From Chloroflexota bacterium (GTDB taxonomy: Bacteria; Chloroflexota; Limnocylindria; P2-11E), in the NCBI GenBank assembly GCA_005882255.1, contig VBEZ01000166.1:1-64000 (forward strand): 64,000 nt of DNA, read 5' to 3'. Below are positions 49,722 through 58,727 of the stretch, in pieces (positions within the stretch are counted from its first letter, which is position 1; each line of letters starts with the position of its first letter). The notes under the pieces are model-generated. The model did not search any database. It saw only the letters and a program-made list of their open reading frames with translations, and was not told where the DNA came from. The position numbers and the translations under genes are program-made.

Positions 49722-51488
49722 TCAGCCAATCGTATCGCTCGGCGAGCGCGCGATGGCCGCCGCGACCCGGCCGGCGAGCTCTTCGGCCGTGGCAACGTCC
49801 TCGGGGGCGAAGCGCCGCTGAGACTCCGCGTTGGTGAAAGACATCGAGCCCTTGACCTGACCCTGCACCAGGAGCGGAACCCCCATCCACGCGCAGATGC
49901 CACGCTCGAGCAATTGGCGCAGATGCTCGTTGTTCCGCGCGAGGCGCTGCAGCCGATCGGGATCGACCTCTGCCCAGATGACCGGCCGCGCATCGCGCAA
50001 TACGTCCCACACCGGGTGCGTGCCGAGGGGATCGCGCCGATAGCGGCTCGCGACCGCCCAATTCGCGCGCTCGATATCGACATCGAGCGCCGCGAGCGCG
50101 ACGCGCCGCAGCGATCCGTCCGCTTCGAGCAGGTCGATCGCACAGAAATCAGCGAGCTTCGGGACCGCGAGCCGCACGATCTGCTCGAGCCGACCTTCGA
50201 CGGCACTCTCCTCGCCCAGCGTTTCGCCTGCCTGGAGCAGCAGTCGCATCCGGCCCTCCGCGGCTTCCGCCGCGGCCCGCGCGCGGCGCTCCGAGTCGAG
50301 CAGCGCCGCCCGGTCGATCGCGCTCGCCACGCGCTCGGCGATCAGACGCAGGAGGCCGACCTCGTCTGGCGTGAACGTGTGCCCACGCTCGCACGCGAGG
50401 TAGAGGAGACCGACGAGCTCGCCTTCGGCGTGAAGCGGCGCGACCACCGACGCCTGGACCGGTCCGCCGACGAGCGCGTCGAGCTCGGCGGCCGAAAGGT
50501 CCAGGATCGCCATCGGGCGGCGCGCCTGGATCGCGCGCTCGGCGTCACCACCGCGGACACGCACCGAAGCGCGCGGCAGCTGATCGAGCCCGACCGCGGC
50601 GCGCACGGCGAAGCTGCCAGCGGGGTGAGCCGGAACGAGCGCGAGCGCCGCGCGCGCCTCGAACACGGGCATGATCCGCCGCAGCATCTCCGGCAGCTGA
50701 TCGTCGAGGGCGCTGCGCGCGAGCGCGGCGTCGGTGATGCGTTGCAGTGCCTCGAGCCGCGCCGTCGCGACCTCCGCGTCTGCTCGCGCGGCGCGCTCGC
50801 GATCGAGCAGCTGGCGACGTTCGCGGTCGGCGCGCCGCAGGTCACCGGCGTCGCTCGCATCGCGGATGAGGGCGGTGCGCTCGCGGCGCATCACACCGAC
50901 CTCGCGGAGCATCGCCGACACGATGAGTGCGGTGAGGCAATAGAGCACGAGGATGAACGCGAGGTAGGGGATCTGGATCGGAAGGTCGAGCGCTCGCTCG
51001 CGCCAGAGCGCGAGGCCGACGAACTCGAGCGACACGACGAGCGTCGCGGCGCCCGCGCCGACGTCACCGAGCCGGAATGCGGCGGTGATGATGAAGAGCA
51101 CCGCGAAGAGCGGGAAGAGCATCCAGTTCGGCTCGGGCGTGATCGTGAGCATCCCGAGGAAGATGACCACGCAGTCGCCGACGAAGGCCACGAGGGAGAT
51201 CCGCTCCTGATCGTCGGCGGTGGTCGCGCGCCCGGACAGGACGTGCAGCACCGCCGCCCACGCGAGGAGGAAGCCGGAAAGCGCGAGAACGTAGCCGAAT
51301 CCCAGATTCGGCAGGAGGGGCGCGATGAGCAGCGCGGCGATCGCGCCCGCGACGCGCGCGCTGGTGATCGCGCGCTCGAAGCGTCGCGGCGCCTGGGCGA
51401 TGTCGCTGATGTCCGCGCCGCGGACGTCAGCGCTCGATGAGGAAGACTCGCGCGGGAGCACCGTCACCGCCTTCGAACTTGATCGCAC
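49722..51488 (-). CDS. Membrane protein with two GAF domains, no kinase or cyclase output
   Basis: 588 residues. Five or six hydrophobic helices occupy about 45-195 (LLIAPLLPNLGFGYVLALSGFLL, FVGDCVVIFLGMLTI, LFPLFAVLFIITAA and following). A coiled coil (about 200-250, RRADRERRQLLDRERAARADAEV) leads to GAF 1 (about 255-400) and GAF 2 (about 425-580). No HisKA, HATPase, GGDEF or PP2C domain follows, so the output must be another protein. The GTG at 51488 overlaps the cyclase-family gene by 62 bases; GTGs at 51467 or 51461 are possible alternatives. Confidence 0.75.
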   Translation of the reverse strand: MRSSSKAVTVLPRESSSSSADVRGADISDIAQAPRRFERAITSARVAGAIAALLIAPLLPNLGFGYVLALSGFLLAWAAVLHVLSGRATTADDQERISLVAFVGDCVVIFLGMLTITPEPNWMLFPLFAVLFIITAAFRLGDVGAGAATLVVSLEFVGLALWRERALDLPIQIPYLAFILVLYCLTALIVSAMLREVGVMRRERTALIRDASDAGDLRRADRERRQLLDRERAARADAEVATARLEALQRITDAALARSALDDQLPEMLRRIMPVFEARAALALVPAHPAGSFAVRAAVGLDQLPRASVRVRGGDAERAIQARRPMAILDLSAAELDALVGGPVQASVVAPLHAEGELVGLLYLACERGHTFTPDEVGLLRLIAERVASAIDRAALLDSERRARAAAEAAEGRMRLLLQAGETLGEESAVEGRLEQIVRLAVPKLADFCAIDLLEADGSLRRVALAALDVDIERANWAVASRYRRDPLGTHPVWDVLRDARPVIWAEVDPDRLQRLARNNEHLRQLLERGICAWMGVPLLVQGQVKGSMSFTNAESQRRFAPEDVATAEELAGRVAAAIARSPSDTIG

Positions 51489-52068
51489 CGCACGCGAGCT
51501 CGTAGTCTCCGGCCCGCACCTCGCTCAGGTCGAGACCCTCGATGATCACGATCTTCGCGCCGAGGAGCGTCTTGTGCGTGGGATAACCTTCCTTCTCCGG
51601 TCCCTGCGGCTCGATCGAGAGGTAGTCGATACCGACGAGCTTCAGGCCCCGGTCGACGCACCAGCGCGCCGCGGTGCGGTCGAGCGCGACGAAATCCCGA
51701 TCGAACGGCTTGACCGGCTCGCGCCAGCGCTCGCTGTTGCGCGTCTTGAACAGGATCCGCTGGACGCTCGGGGACACGCCGGCGCGCTCGAGCCAGGCGG
51801 CGCTGATATGGCCCGGGCCGTCGAAGGCGACGACGCGACAGGGTCCCACGAGCGCGTCGACCGGAAGGTGATCGACCGTGCCCGCGCCCTCGATGAAATG
51901 CACCGGCGGATCGACGTGCGTCCCGGTGTGGTCGCTGAAGGTCACCACGGACACGTTCGCGGCATCGCCCTTCGCGATGCGCCGCAGCGGCGTGATCTTC
52001 GGGCCGTCCTCGCCCGGCCAGGTCGGCATGCCCGGCCGCATCACGAGCGAAACGTCGTGCACTTTCAT
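51427..52068 (-). CDS. Cyclase family protein (kynurenine formamidase-like)
   Basis: 213 residues with the metal-binding signature SDHTGTHVDPPVHF (HxGTHxDxPxHF), LVMRPGMPTWPGEDGP at the N-terminus, LVGIDYLSIEPQG and VIIEGLDLSEV near the end. These are typical of the putative cyclase/kynurenine formamidase superfamily, whose members hydrolyse amides, lactones or formamides. A lactonase-like role beside glucose dehydrogenase is an attractive guess but unproven. ATG 52068 overlaps the glucose dehydrogenase stop by 4 bases. Confidence 0.82.
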   Translation of the reverse strand: MKVHDVSLVMRPGMPTWPGEDGPKITPLRRIAKGDAANVSVVTFSDHTGTHVDPPVHFIEGAGTVDHLPVDALVGPCRVVAFDGPGHISAAWLERAGVSPSVQRILFKTRNSERWREPVKPFDRDFVALDRTAARWCVDRGLKLVGIDYLSIEPQGPEKEGYPTHKTLLGAKIVIIEGLDLSEVRAGDYELACGAIKFEGGDGAPARVFLIER

Positions 52069-53126
52069 GTCATCTCCACTACCGTCTTGATCTGCGAGGG
52101 ATCGTGCGACAGCGCGCGCGCCGCGTCGGCAAGCGAGACGCGACGCGTGATGAGGGCGCCGAGGAAGCCCGGCCAGCGGCCCTCCGCCTCGGCGAGATCG
52201 GCGATGCCCTGCCGGAAGTCGTCTGACTTCGCGTTCACCGTGCCCAGCACGAGCACGTTGTCCAGCACGAGGTTCTGATTGATGAGGTCCGCGGGCAGTA
52301 GTGTCGAGCGTTTCGCGCCGGTGACACTCGTGAGGATCACCGCGCCGTTGGCACCGACGAGCCGCAGACACTCGAACGCGACGGCAGAGGTGCCGGTCGC
52401 CTCGATCACGACGTCGATCCGCTCGGAGCGCGCGGCGACCGCCTCGAGCGGCGTGACGCTCGTCGCGGCGTAGCCGGCGCCGATGCGCGCGAGCAGCGCT
52501 TCCTTTACCGGTTTGTGCGTGCGCTCGACGACCGTGACGTCGAGGCCCTGGAGCCGAAGCTTCAAGGCAGCGAGGATCCCCACGGGTCCGCCGCCGGCGA
52601 CGATCGCCGTGCGGGGCTCCCACACCGTCATGCGCCGCTGCGCCACGCCGACATGACGCCATCCCTTCTCGGTGATCGACAGCGGTTCGAGGAGCACCGC
52701 AACGTCGGCGATGGTCTCAGGTACGGCGAACAGGAATTCGGGTCGCTCGGCGAAACGCTCGGCACAAAAGCCGTCGATCCCCTTGATGCCGCGCTCCCGG
52801 TATCCACCCCAGAGGCACATGTCCTGCTCTCCGCTCCGGCAATTCGGACAGCCGTCGGGTCGGCGAATGCTCGCGACGACCGGCGTGCCTGTCGTGAGTC
52901 CACCCGCGTCGCGAGCGACGCGTCCGAAGCTCTCGTGACCGATGACGAGCACGTCGGCGCCGTCCGGCGCCAGTCCGTACTCGCCGCGCTCGATCTCGGC
53001 ATCGGTACCGCACAGGCCGACGCGCACGACGTCGACCAGCACGTCGCCGTCGCCCACGACCGGCTCGGGTACGACGCGCACCGCGCCGGAGCCCGCGCGT
53101 CCCGGCACGACCGTGAGCGCTCGCAC
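52065..53126 (-). CDS. Glucose 1-dehydrogenase (zinc MDR family)
   Basis: NAD(P)+-dependent oxidation of glucose (and often galactose) to the lactone. 353 aa, of the archaeal-type GDH group within medium-chain dehydrogenases. Seen: LCGTDAEI and GHESFGRV (catalytic zinc), CPNCRSGEQDMC (structural zinc), LLEPLSITEKGW, the Rossmann loop AGGGPVGILAALKLR, and the GDH-specific NQNLVLDNVLVLGTVNA near the C-terminus. GTG 53126 gives the family start RALTVVPG; TATGCT lies 6 bases upstream on this strand. It is the first gene of the run to GH15. Confidence 0.88.
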   Translation of the reverse strand: MRALTVVPGRAGSGAVRVVPEPVVGDGDVLVDVVRVGLCGTDAEIERGEYGLAPDGADVLVIGHESFGRVARDAGGLTTGTPVVASIRRPDGCPNCRSGEQDMCLWGGYRERGIKGIDGFCAERFAERPEFLFAVPETIADVAVLLEPLSITEKGWRHVGVAQRRMTVWEPRTAIVAGGGPVGILAALKLRLQGLDVTVVERTHKPVKEALLARIGAGYAATSVTPLEAVAARSERIDVVIEATGTSAVAFECLRLVGANGAVILTSVTGAKRSTLLPADLINQNLVLDNVLVLGTVNAKSDDFRQGIADLAEAEGRWPGFLGALITRRVSLADAARALSHDPSQIKTVVEMT

Positions 53127-53132
53127 CGCCGG

Positions 53133-53160
53133 AGCATATGGGCAGCGTGGCCGCGATACT
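53133..53160. promoter_or_regulatory. Divergent leaderless promoters of the glucose dehydrogenase and pyrE genes
   Basis: Minus strand: TATGCT (53138-53133) is 6 bases before GTG 53126. Plus strand: GATACT (53155-53160) is 8 bases before ATG 53169. The whole gap is only 42 bases. Confidence 0.45.
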
Positions 53161-53168
53161 GTCGCGCG

Positions 53169-53774
53169 ATGGTCACGCCGCGCGAGGTCGAACGCATCTT
53201 CCGCGAAGCCGGTGCTTTCCGTGAGGGGCACTTCGTCCTTGCGTCGGGTAAACACTCATCTTGGTATCTCGAGAAGTTCCAGGTGCTGCAGTGGCCGGTG
53301 AAGACGGCCATGCTGTGCGCGGATATCGCGGAGTGGGCATCGAGATCGGGTCGCTCGCTCGCGCCGAGCACGGTCGCGGGGCCCACGACCGGCGGGATCA
53401 TCCTCGCGCATGAGGTCGCGCGTCAGCTGGAGCTCCGCGCGGTCTACGCCGAGCGGACCCTGGGCGGTCGGGGCAGGGAGTTCCGTCGCGGATTCGAGCT
53501 CGGGTCCGGAGAGCGTGTGCTCGTCGTCGACGACATCATGACCACCGGCGGATCGGTGCAGGAGACACTCGACGCTGTCCGCGCCACCGGCGCGCAGGTC
53601 GTGGGCGCCGCGGTCCTCGTCGACCGCTCGGGTGGCGCCGCGACCCTCGACGTCCCGCTGCATGCGCTCTGGACGTTGGACTTGCCGACGTACGCGCCGG
53701 CCGATTGTCCGCAATGCGCCGCGGGTGTGCCGCTCACCAAGCCTGGCACGACCCCTGCTCCGGTGGCGCGTTGA
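53169..53774 (+). CDS. pyrE: Orotate phosphoribosyltransferase
   Basis: Adds PRPP-derived ribose phosphate to orotate to give OMP, step 5 of UMP synthesis. 201 aa; PRPP motif VLVVDDIMTTGGSVQETL (about 118-135), GHFVLASGKHSSWYLEKF at the N-terminus, GPTTGGIILAHEVAR, and the C-terminal CPQCAAGVPLTKPG, a cysteine-containing tail also seen in Thermus/Deinococcus-type PyrE. It is separated from the main pyr cluster by 27 kb and has no PyrR hairpin of its own. It overlaps the downstream small gene. Confidence 0.93.
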   Translation: MVTPREVERIFREAGAFREGHFVLASGKHSSWYLEKFQVLQWPVKTAMLCADIAEWASRSGRSLAPSTVAGPTTGGIILAHEVARQLELRAVYAERTLGGRGREFRRGFELGSGERVLVVDDIMTTGGSVQETLDAVRATGAQVVGAAVLVDRSGGAATLDVPLHALWTLDLPTYAPADCPQCAAGVPLTKPGTTPAPVAR

Positions 53775-54106
53775 TAGCCGATCTGCTGAAGCTGATCCGC
53801 ACCCTCGCCTGGTTGGCGTTCGCCGCCGCGATCTACCAAGAGCTGCGCAAACCCCCGGAGGTGCGCACCTGGACCGGAAAGGTCGGGGGCGTCGTGCCCT
53901 ACGACTTCCGCGTGCCGACGCTGGATCGACTGCGCCACGCGTATTGGGAGCCGGAGAGCGACGAGATCTTTTCCGAGAGAGTCTTCGGTGTCGGCTGGGC
54001 CGTGAATGTCCCGGTCGCCGCGCGAAAGCTCAGCGAGATCCTGTCGCAGTACGCCGAGTCGAGCGCCGCACTCCGCCGCCGCGCTTCCCGGCGCGACGAG
54101 CCCTGA
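53771..54106 (+). CDS. DUF5808-like small protein
   Basis: 111 residues. A hydrophobic N-terminal helix (LLKLIRTLAWLAFAAAIYQEL, about 4-24) is followed by VVPYDFRVPTLDRLRHAYWEP and EIFSERVFGVGWAVNVP. The latter resembles the DUF5808 core (x-FVPKRFGxGWTxN). Function unknown; probably membrane-associated. The TTG start overlaps the pyrE stop (TTGATAG), so translation is coupled. The 3' end runs 77 bases into the convergent methyltransferase gene. Confidence 0.55.
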   Translation: MIADLLKLIRTLAWLAFAAAIYQELRKPPEVRTWTGKVGGVVPYDFRVPTLDRLRHAYWEPESDEIFSERVFGVGWAVNVPVAARKLSEILSQYAESSAALRRRASRRDEP

Positions 54107-54890
54107 TCTCGAGGTACGCGGGAAGCCAGCGCTCGAGCTCGTCGGCCGACCCCGGCTCGCCGCCCTCGTAGCTCGGCGAGTATTCCCACAGTCCGTCGAC
54201 GACCAGTCCGTTCTTCGCACACGCGTTGACGAGGTCGCTCGTGCGGTGGCCGTACTCCACCGTGCGCGCCTCGACCTTCACCGAGCCGAACTCCCAGAGC
54301 GCGTCCTCGAACGGGATCGGCCCATCGTCGAAGTAGCGCTGCTTGAATCCCCAGCCGGTGCCGGTCCATGTCTCCTGCATCCGCAGCGCGACCGGATGCA
54401 TCGTCGAGAACACGTAGACGCCATCCGCCGCGAGGATGCGGGCGACCTCGCCGATGACCCGCTTCGCGTCCGGCACGAAGACCAGCGAGTGGTGGTGCTT
54501 GACGATGTCGAACTCTCCGTCCTCGAACGCGGAAAGGTCGCGCATGTCGCCGTGGACGAAACGCAGCTTCGTCCCGCGGTCGCGAGCCAGCGCGCGAACG
54601 GTCGCGAGCTGACGCCGGGAGATGTCGAACAGCGTCGTGGTCGCGCCGAGCTCGGCGAAGAGGACCGCGTCCCATCCGCCGCCGCCGGCGAGCGACAGCA
54701 CGCGCTTGCCGTCGAGGTCGATCCCGCGAAGCCGGCCACGCGTCAGCTCGTCGAGGAAACGCCGTTTACCCCGGGCGTCGCGCGGCGGCCTTCCGAGCGG
54801 GCGTGTGTATGGGATGCCGGCCTCCGCCAGTCGCTCCCACATCCGCCGGTTGTGCTCGCCGACGTCGTCGATCGCGATGCGGCGCGTCAA
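54030..54890 (-). CDS. Class I SAM-dependent methyltransferase
   Basis: 286 residues with the Rossmann SAM site VLSLAGGGGWDAVLFAELGATTTLFDIS (motif I, about 74-100; the first glycine-rich loop reads AGGGG), then FVHGDMRDLSAFEDGEFDIVKHHHSLVFVPD and EVARILAADGVYVFSTMHP (motifs II/III). The substrate is unknown. The last 25 or so residues are a basic tail (RRAGKRGGGVRRSTRRTATGSR) lying over the end of the DUF5808-like gene. TTG start, overlapping the DUF3105 stop (TTGA). Confidence 0.82.
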   Translation of the reverse strand: MTRRIAIDDVGEHNRRMWERLAEAGIPYTRPLGRPPRDARGKRRFLDELTRGRLRGIDLDGKRVLSLAGGGGWDAVLFAELGATTTLFDISRRQLATVRALARDRGTKLRFVHGDMRDLSAFEDGEFDIVKHHHSLVFVPDAKRVIGEVARILAADGVYVFSTMHPVALRMQETWTGTGWGFKQRYFDDGPIPFEDALWEFGSVKVEARTVEYGHRTSDLVNACAKNGLVVDGLWEYSPSYEGGEPGSADELERWLPAYLEIRARRAGKRGGGVRRSTRRTATGSR

Positions 54891-55486
54891 GGCACGCTTT
54901 CGCAGCACTGGTTCAGGTGCGCGTCGAGGAAATGCCGCACGCGCGCGTCGTCGTATGCCGGCAGCTCGTCGATCCAGTTCCAGGCCGTCAGCACGATCGT
55001 GCCGGGCGCGACCTTGTCGTACGGGCGGATCAGCAGCTTCACCTCGCCGTACTTGTCCTTTTGATACGCCGTGAGCAGCGCCTGGAGCGCCGCCAGCGCG
55101 TCGGCCGGGATGTTGTTGTACGACGCCACGACGCCGCCGTGCTCGAGGTTGTGCACCGCGCGCTCGTCCGGCACGACCTCGCTGTGGAATCCCCACGTCG
55201 TCGGCGCGGGCCAGTGCGGACCGGACGTCGGCGGGTACGACGGATAGGTGATCGGCGTGCCTTCGGTGATGTGGTCGCCGACGCCGCTGCCGGGTCCGGT
55301 GTAGCGACCGGCGCTCTCGCCGACCCCGAACGAGCGCGCCACGAGCACGCCGATCACGAGCACCACGGCCGCGCCGGCGATCGCGATCCAGGGCACGCGC
55401 CGGTGCCATGGGTAGTTGCTCGCGGCTCTCGCGGAGGCGGTCGTCGCCCGCGCGCCACGGACGGCGCGCTTCTTCTTGCGCGGCAT
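54887..55486 (-). CDS. DUF3105 family membrane-anchored protein
   Basis: 199 residues: a lysine/arginine-rich N-terminus, one membrane helix (about 32-50, VPWIAIAGAAVVLVIGVLVA), then the extracellular DUF3105 domain with YPSYPPTSGPHWP, VVPDERAVHNLEHGGVVASYN and TAWNWIDEL. The conserved His/Cys residues (GPH, HNLEHGG, final CC) suggest metal or redox chemistry, but the role of the family is not established. It lies 6 bases behind the transketolase stop and overlaps the methyltransferase gene. Confidence 0.85.
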   Translation of the reverse strand: MPRKKKRAVRGARATTASARAASNYPWHRRVPWIAIAGAAVVLVIGVLVARSFGVGESAGRYTGPGSGVGDHITEGTPITYPSYPPTSGPHWPAPTTWGFHSEVVPDERAVHNLEHGGVVASYNNIPADALAALQALLTAYQKDKYGEVKLLIRPYDKVAPGTIVLTAWNWIDELPAYDDARVRHFLDAHLNQCCESVP

Positions 55487-55492
55487 GCGGCC

Positions 55493-57768
55493 CTAGTCGC
55501 TCAGGGCCGCGTCGACCGCGTCGCGCACCCGCCCCAGGCGCTGCGGTCGCTCCTTCGCGAACCGCTCGATCCCCGCGAGCAGGTGCTGCGGCGACAGGTG
55601 CGCCTCCGCGATGACCTCGTCCACCGTCCCACCGGTGCGCCAGCGGTCGTCCCAGTCGGACGTGAGCGAGTATTCGGCGACGACAGGATGGTCGATCCAG
55701 TCGCGCATGACGCGGCGGGCGCGGTTGCTGATGACCATCGCATCAACGCGGTCCGCGGCCGATGCGATCTCGTCGCGGTAGCGCTGATCCTGCAGGGCGA
55801 AGAGCTGCGGGCTGATCGCGGCGACGATCTTCACGTTGAGCCCGCGTTCGTCGAGCTGCGGCAGGATCTTCACGAGGTTGGCGGTCGTCGACGTGCCCTG
55901 CACGAAGATGGTCCCCATCCGCGGCCGGCCGGCGCGATAACGGCGGATGAAGTACGCGCCGCGCGCGGCCGCGAAGTGCGAGTCCATCCCGAGCGCCGCG
56001 CGGTCCGGGATGTCGACATTCGGCCGCGTGAGGTGTAGCGCGACGATCGGCGCCTTCTGGCGCAGCGCGGCCCCGAGCACGACCGGGACCTCGTTGTACT
56101 CCCAGGGATGCACGTCGATGACGGCGCCATCGGGGAAGAGCTGCGTCACGCCCGTCTCGAAGATGCCGAAATGCGTTCGCGAGTCCTCGGCCGTCTCCGG
56201 GCCCGAGTGTCCGGCGACCCACAGCACCTTTCCGACGCGCAGCTCGCAGTCCTGCGCGAGCTGGCTGAAGAGCCGCATCTCGCCGTACTTGAGGTAGGAG
56301 AACGCGCCGTAGGTCGAGCATGCGCCCCAGAAGCCGTTGAATTCCGTGAACGGATCCGCCGCGAGGTTCACCGAGGCGATGCCGCACGCGACGCCGGAGT
56401 TGGTGAACTCGGTGATCTGCTGCGGCAGGAGCGCGCCGTGGACGTTCGTGTCGCGCTGGTACCAGCCCCAGCCCGGATCTTCGCAAAGGTGTTGACCCAC
56501 GAGCCCCAGGTCGCGAGCGCCGCGCGGTTCGGTCTCTTCTCGCCGGGCTTCGCCCACATCGCCTCCGGGTAGCGCTCGTAGTCGCAGATGCGCTCGTCCT
56601 TGAAGATGTCCTTCGCGCGGCCGCCGAGGAAGAACGTCGGGACCTCATCCGGGACCGTGCCGGCGATCTCCACCAGGCGATCGGCGAGGTAGTCGCTCAC
56701 GTCGCGCCGCATGTGGAGCACGGAGGCGGCGATCTCGAGGTTCCGGCGCGCCTGCGCGCGCATGGCTACGCCGTCCTTCGGTGCCTCCTGGTCCACGCCT
56801 TCGTATTCGACGCCGTATTTCTTTTGAAAATCTTTGCGCAGCTGCCAGAAGAGCTCGCTGTTCATCGCGTGCGCGGTCCCATGCGACGCGTAGTCGTACT
56901 TGAGGTAGCCGCGGCCCTTGCGCGTGCGGAACCAGCCGACGCTCGGAACGCGCTCCGGATTGTCGCCACGCGCGGCTTCGAGCACGACCTTCGTGACGTC
57001 GTCCCACTCGCTGCCCTGTTCGGTGCCGACGACGCGCCAGCCGTACGGCTCGAACCAGTCGCGCGGTCCGCCGTGCACGACGCTCGACACCGCATTCACG
57101 TCGATGCCGAAGTCGTTCCAGTCGAGAAGGAACACCAGGTTCGAAAGACCCAGGCCCCAGGCCGAGTTGCGGGTCTCGTGGCTCGCGCCCGGCGTGAGCC
57201 CGCCTTCGCCCTCGACCGCGAACACTTTGACCTCCTCGGCGCCCGCGATCTTCAGCGCGACGGCCTCGCCGACCGTCGGCGGCATACCGTGGCCGGACGG
57301 TCCGGTGTTCCACTTGAGGAACAGCGTCTTGCCGGCCATCTCCGCATGACCAGGAAGGCCGCCGTGGCGGCGCAACCCCAGGAGGTCCTCCCAGGTCAGC
57401 GCGAACTTCCCGTCGAACGGGAACGCGTAGCGCTCGTCAGGTGTGCGCTCGTGCCGTACGCGCAGCGCTTCGTTGAGCGTCGCGAGGGTCGCGTAGATGA
57501 GCGGCACCGTGTGACCCGCCGAAAGGATGAAACGATCGCCGAACGGGCGCCACGGCCGCCGCAGATCCCAGCGCATCGCGCCGGACAACATGAGCGCCAG
57601 TAGCAGATGGACCTTCGAGCGCGAGCCGCCGGGATGACCGCTCTGCCGGTAGTTCAGCGACAGGTCGATGAATTCGTCGACGACGTCCTTCGTGACCTCC
57701 CACAGCGGGAACGCCGATGCGGAGTCGGTGAAGAGGCGCTCGACCTCGGAAGCGACGGTGCGAGCCAC
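55493..57768 (-). CDS. Transketolase-family enzyme (single-base frameshift)
   Basis: Full-length thiamine-diphosphate enzyme of about 758 aa after correcting one frameshift. Seen: LSLNYRQSGHPGGSRSK, LSAGHTVPLIYATLA, GPSGHGMPPTVGEAVALK, and the ThDP/Mg site VEGEGGLTPGASHETRNSAWGLGLSNLVFLLDWNDFG. After the break come the Pyr domain (DTNVHGALLPQQITEFTNSGVACG, ACSTYGAFSYLKY) and the C-terminal domain (VKIVAAISPQLFALQ). The frame shifts at CCC 56472-56474 (plus strand), where one base appears missing (2276+1 is divisible by 3). GTG 57768 was chosen as start since no ATG lies near the conserved N-terminus. The exact substrate (sugar phosphates or another 2-keto donor) is open. Confidence 0.78.
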
Positions 57769-57795
57769 AGGGCTTTTTGTAGCACCATTTGCGCC

Positions 57796-58470
57796 GTGAG
57801 CGACGGCGCGCGCGCGATACCCGAGACCGTCCGGATCTCCAGCGAGGGCGAGACGCTCCAGGCCGATCTGTACGGCGCGCTCCCGTCGCGGCGCGCTGCG
57901 ATCCTCGTGCACGGCCAGCAGTGGGATGCCAGCGGTTGGGGTGAGGTCGCGTCACGCTGCGTCGCGCTTGGTGTCCCGGCGCTGGCGCTCAACCTGCGCG
58001 GCTACGACGGCTCGACGGGCAAGACGAACCGTTGGTCATCAGGCAGCTCGCGAGATGAGTTCCTGGCGGGCGAGCCGTGGTCGCCGGTTGCGGATCTGCG
58101 CGCGGCGAAGGCCTTGCTGCGCGACCGCGGCGCGCGCGAGATCGCGCTGGTCGGCGCATCGATGGGCGGCCACGCGATCCTCGCCTCGAGCTTCGAGGCC
58201 GACGTGGAATCCATCGTCTCGGTGTCGGCCCCCGTCACCGCCGTCCCGGACGCGCTGTCGCGCCGCATCAGCGGGCGCAAGCTGTTCGTGTGCGCCGACC
58301 GCGACTCGCTCGGAGCGGCGCCGCACGTCCTCCATTGCTTCGATGTCGTTTCGGCGCCGAAGACGCTGCTCATGTTCGGCGGGAGCGAGCATTCGCGTGG
58401 GATGTTCGCGGCGCCCTACGGACCGGAAGCGGTGGACGCGATCGTCGACTTCGTGGTGCGAGGGATCTGA
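57796..58470 (+). CDS. Alpha/beta hydrolase
   Basis: 224-residue alpha/beta hydrolase of the dienelactone-hydrolase or short lipase type. Oxyanion region ILVHGQQWDASGWGE (about 34-48), nucleophile elbow VGASMGGHA with Ser near residue 121, FVCADRDSLGAAPH (acid), and the catalytic His probably in SEHSRGMF. There is no signal peptide. It is divergent from the transketolase with only 27 bases between the two start codons, and overlaps the HTH gene behind it by one base. Confidence 0.82.
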   Translation: MSDGARAIPETVRISSEGETLQADLYGALPSRRAAILVHGQQWDASGWGEVASRCVALGVPALALNLRGYDGSTGKTNRWSSGSSRDEFLAGEPWSPVADLRAAKALLRDRGAREIALVGASMGGHAILASSFEADVESIVSVSAPVTAVPDALSRRISGRKLFVCADRDSLGAAPHVLHCFDVVSAPKTLLMFGGSEHSRGMFAAPYGPEAVDAIVDFVVRGI

Positions 58471-58727
58471 TGCCGGCGCGGGTCAACCCCGATGTGCCCG
58501 GCGAGCCGCTCCTGCTCCGACGCACCGGCAAGCGGCTTCGGGCGCTGCGCCGAAAGCGTGGGCTCACCATGGCGCAGCTCGGCGCCGACAAGCGCGGCCG
58601 CGTCTACTTCGAGCGGCAGTACGTGTGGAAGATGGAGACGGGCCGCGTCGCGCCATCGCTCGCCGCACTCGCGCATTTCGCGCGCCGGCTTGACGTCACG
58701 TTGTCCGAGCTCCTGCGGGGGATCTGA
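58470..58727 (+). CDS. XRE-family helix-turn-helix regulator
   Basis: An 85-residue DNA-binding protein made almost entirely of the Cro/CI-type HTH (about 22-82): GKRLRALRRKRGLTMAQLG, then FERQYVWKMETGRVAPSLAALAHFARRLDVTLSELL. The DNA-recognition helix is preceded by a short insertion ADKRGRVYFERQ. The ATG shares the last base of the hydrolase stop (TGATG). It probably regulates the hydrolase or its divergent neighbour. The 3' end overlaps the convergent YdeI-like gene by 32 bases. Confidence 0.75.
   Translation: MPARVNPDVPGEPLLLRRTGKRLRALRRKRGLTMAQLGADKRGRVYFERQYVWKMETGRVAPSLAALAHFARRLDVTLSELLRGI

Noticed and set aside
57769-57795. GGCTTTTTG as a rho-independent terminator
   Set aside because: No stable hairpin precedes the T-run and the site lies between two divergent start codons.
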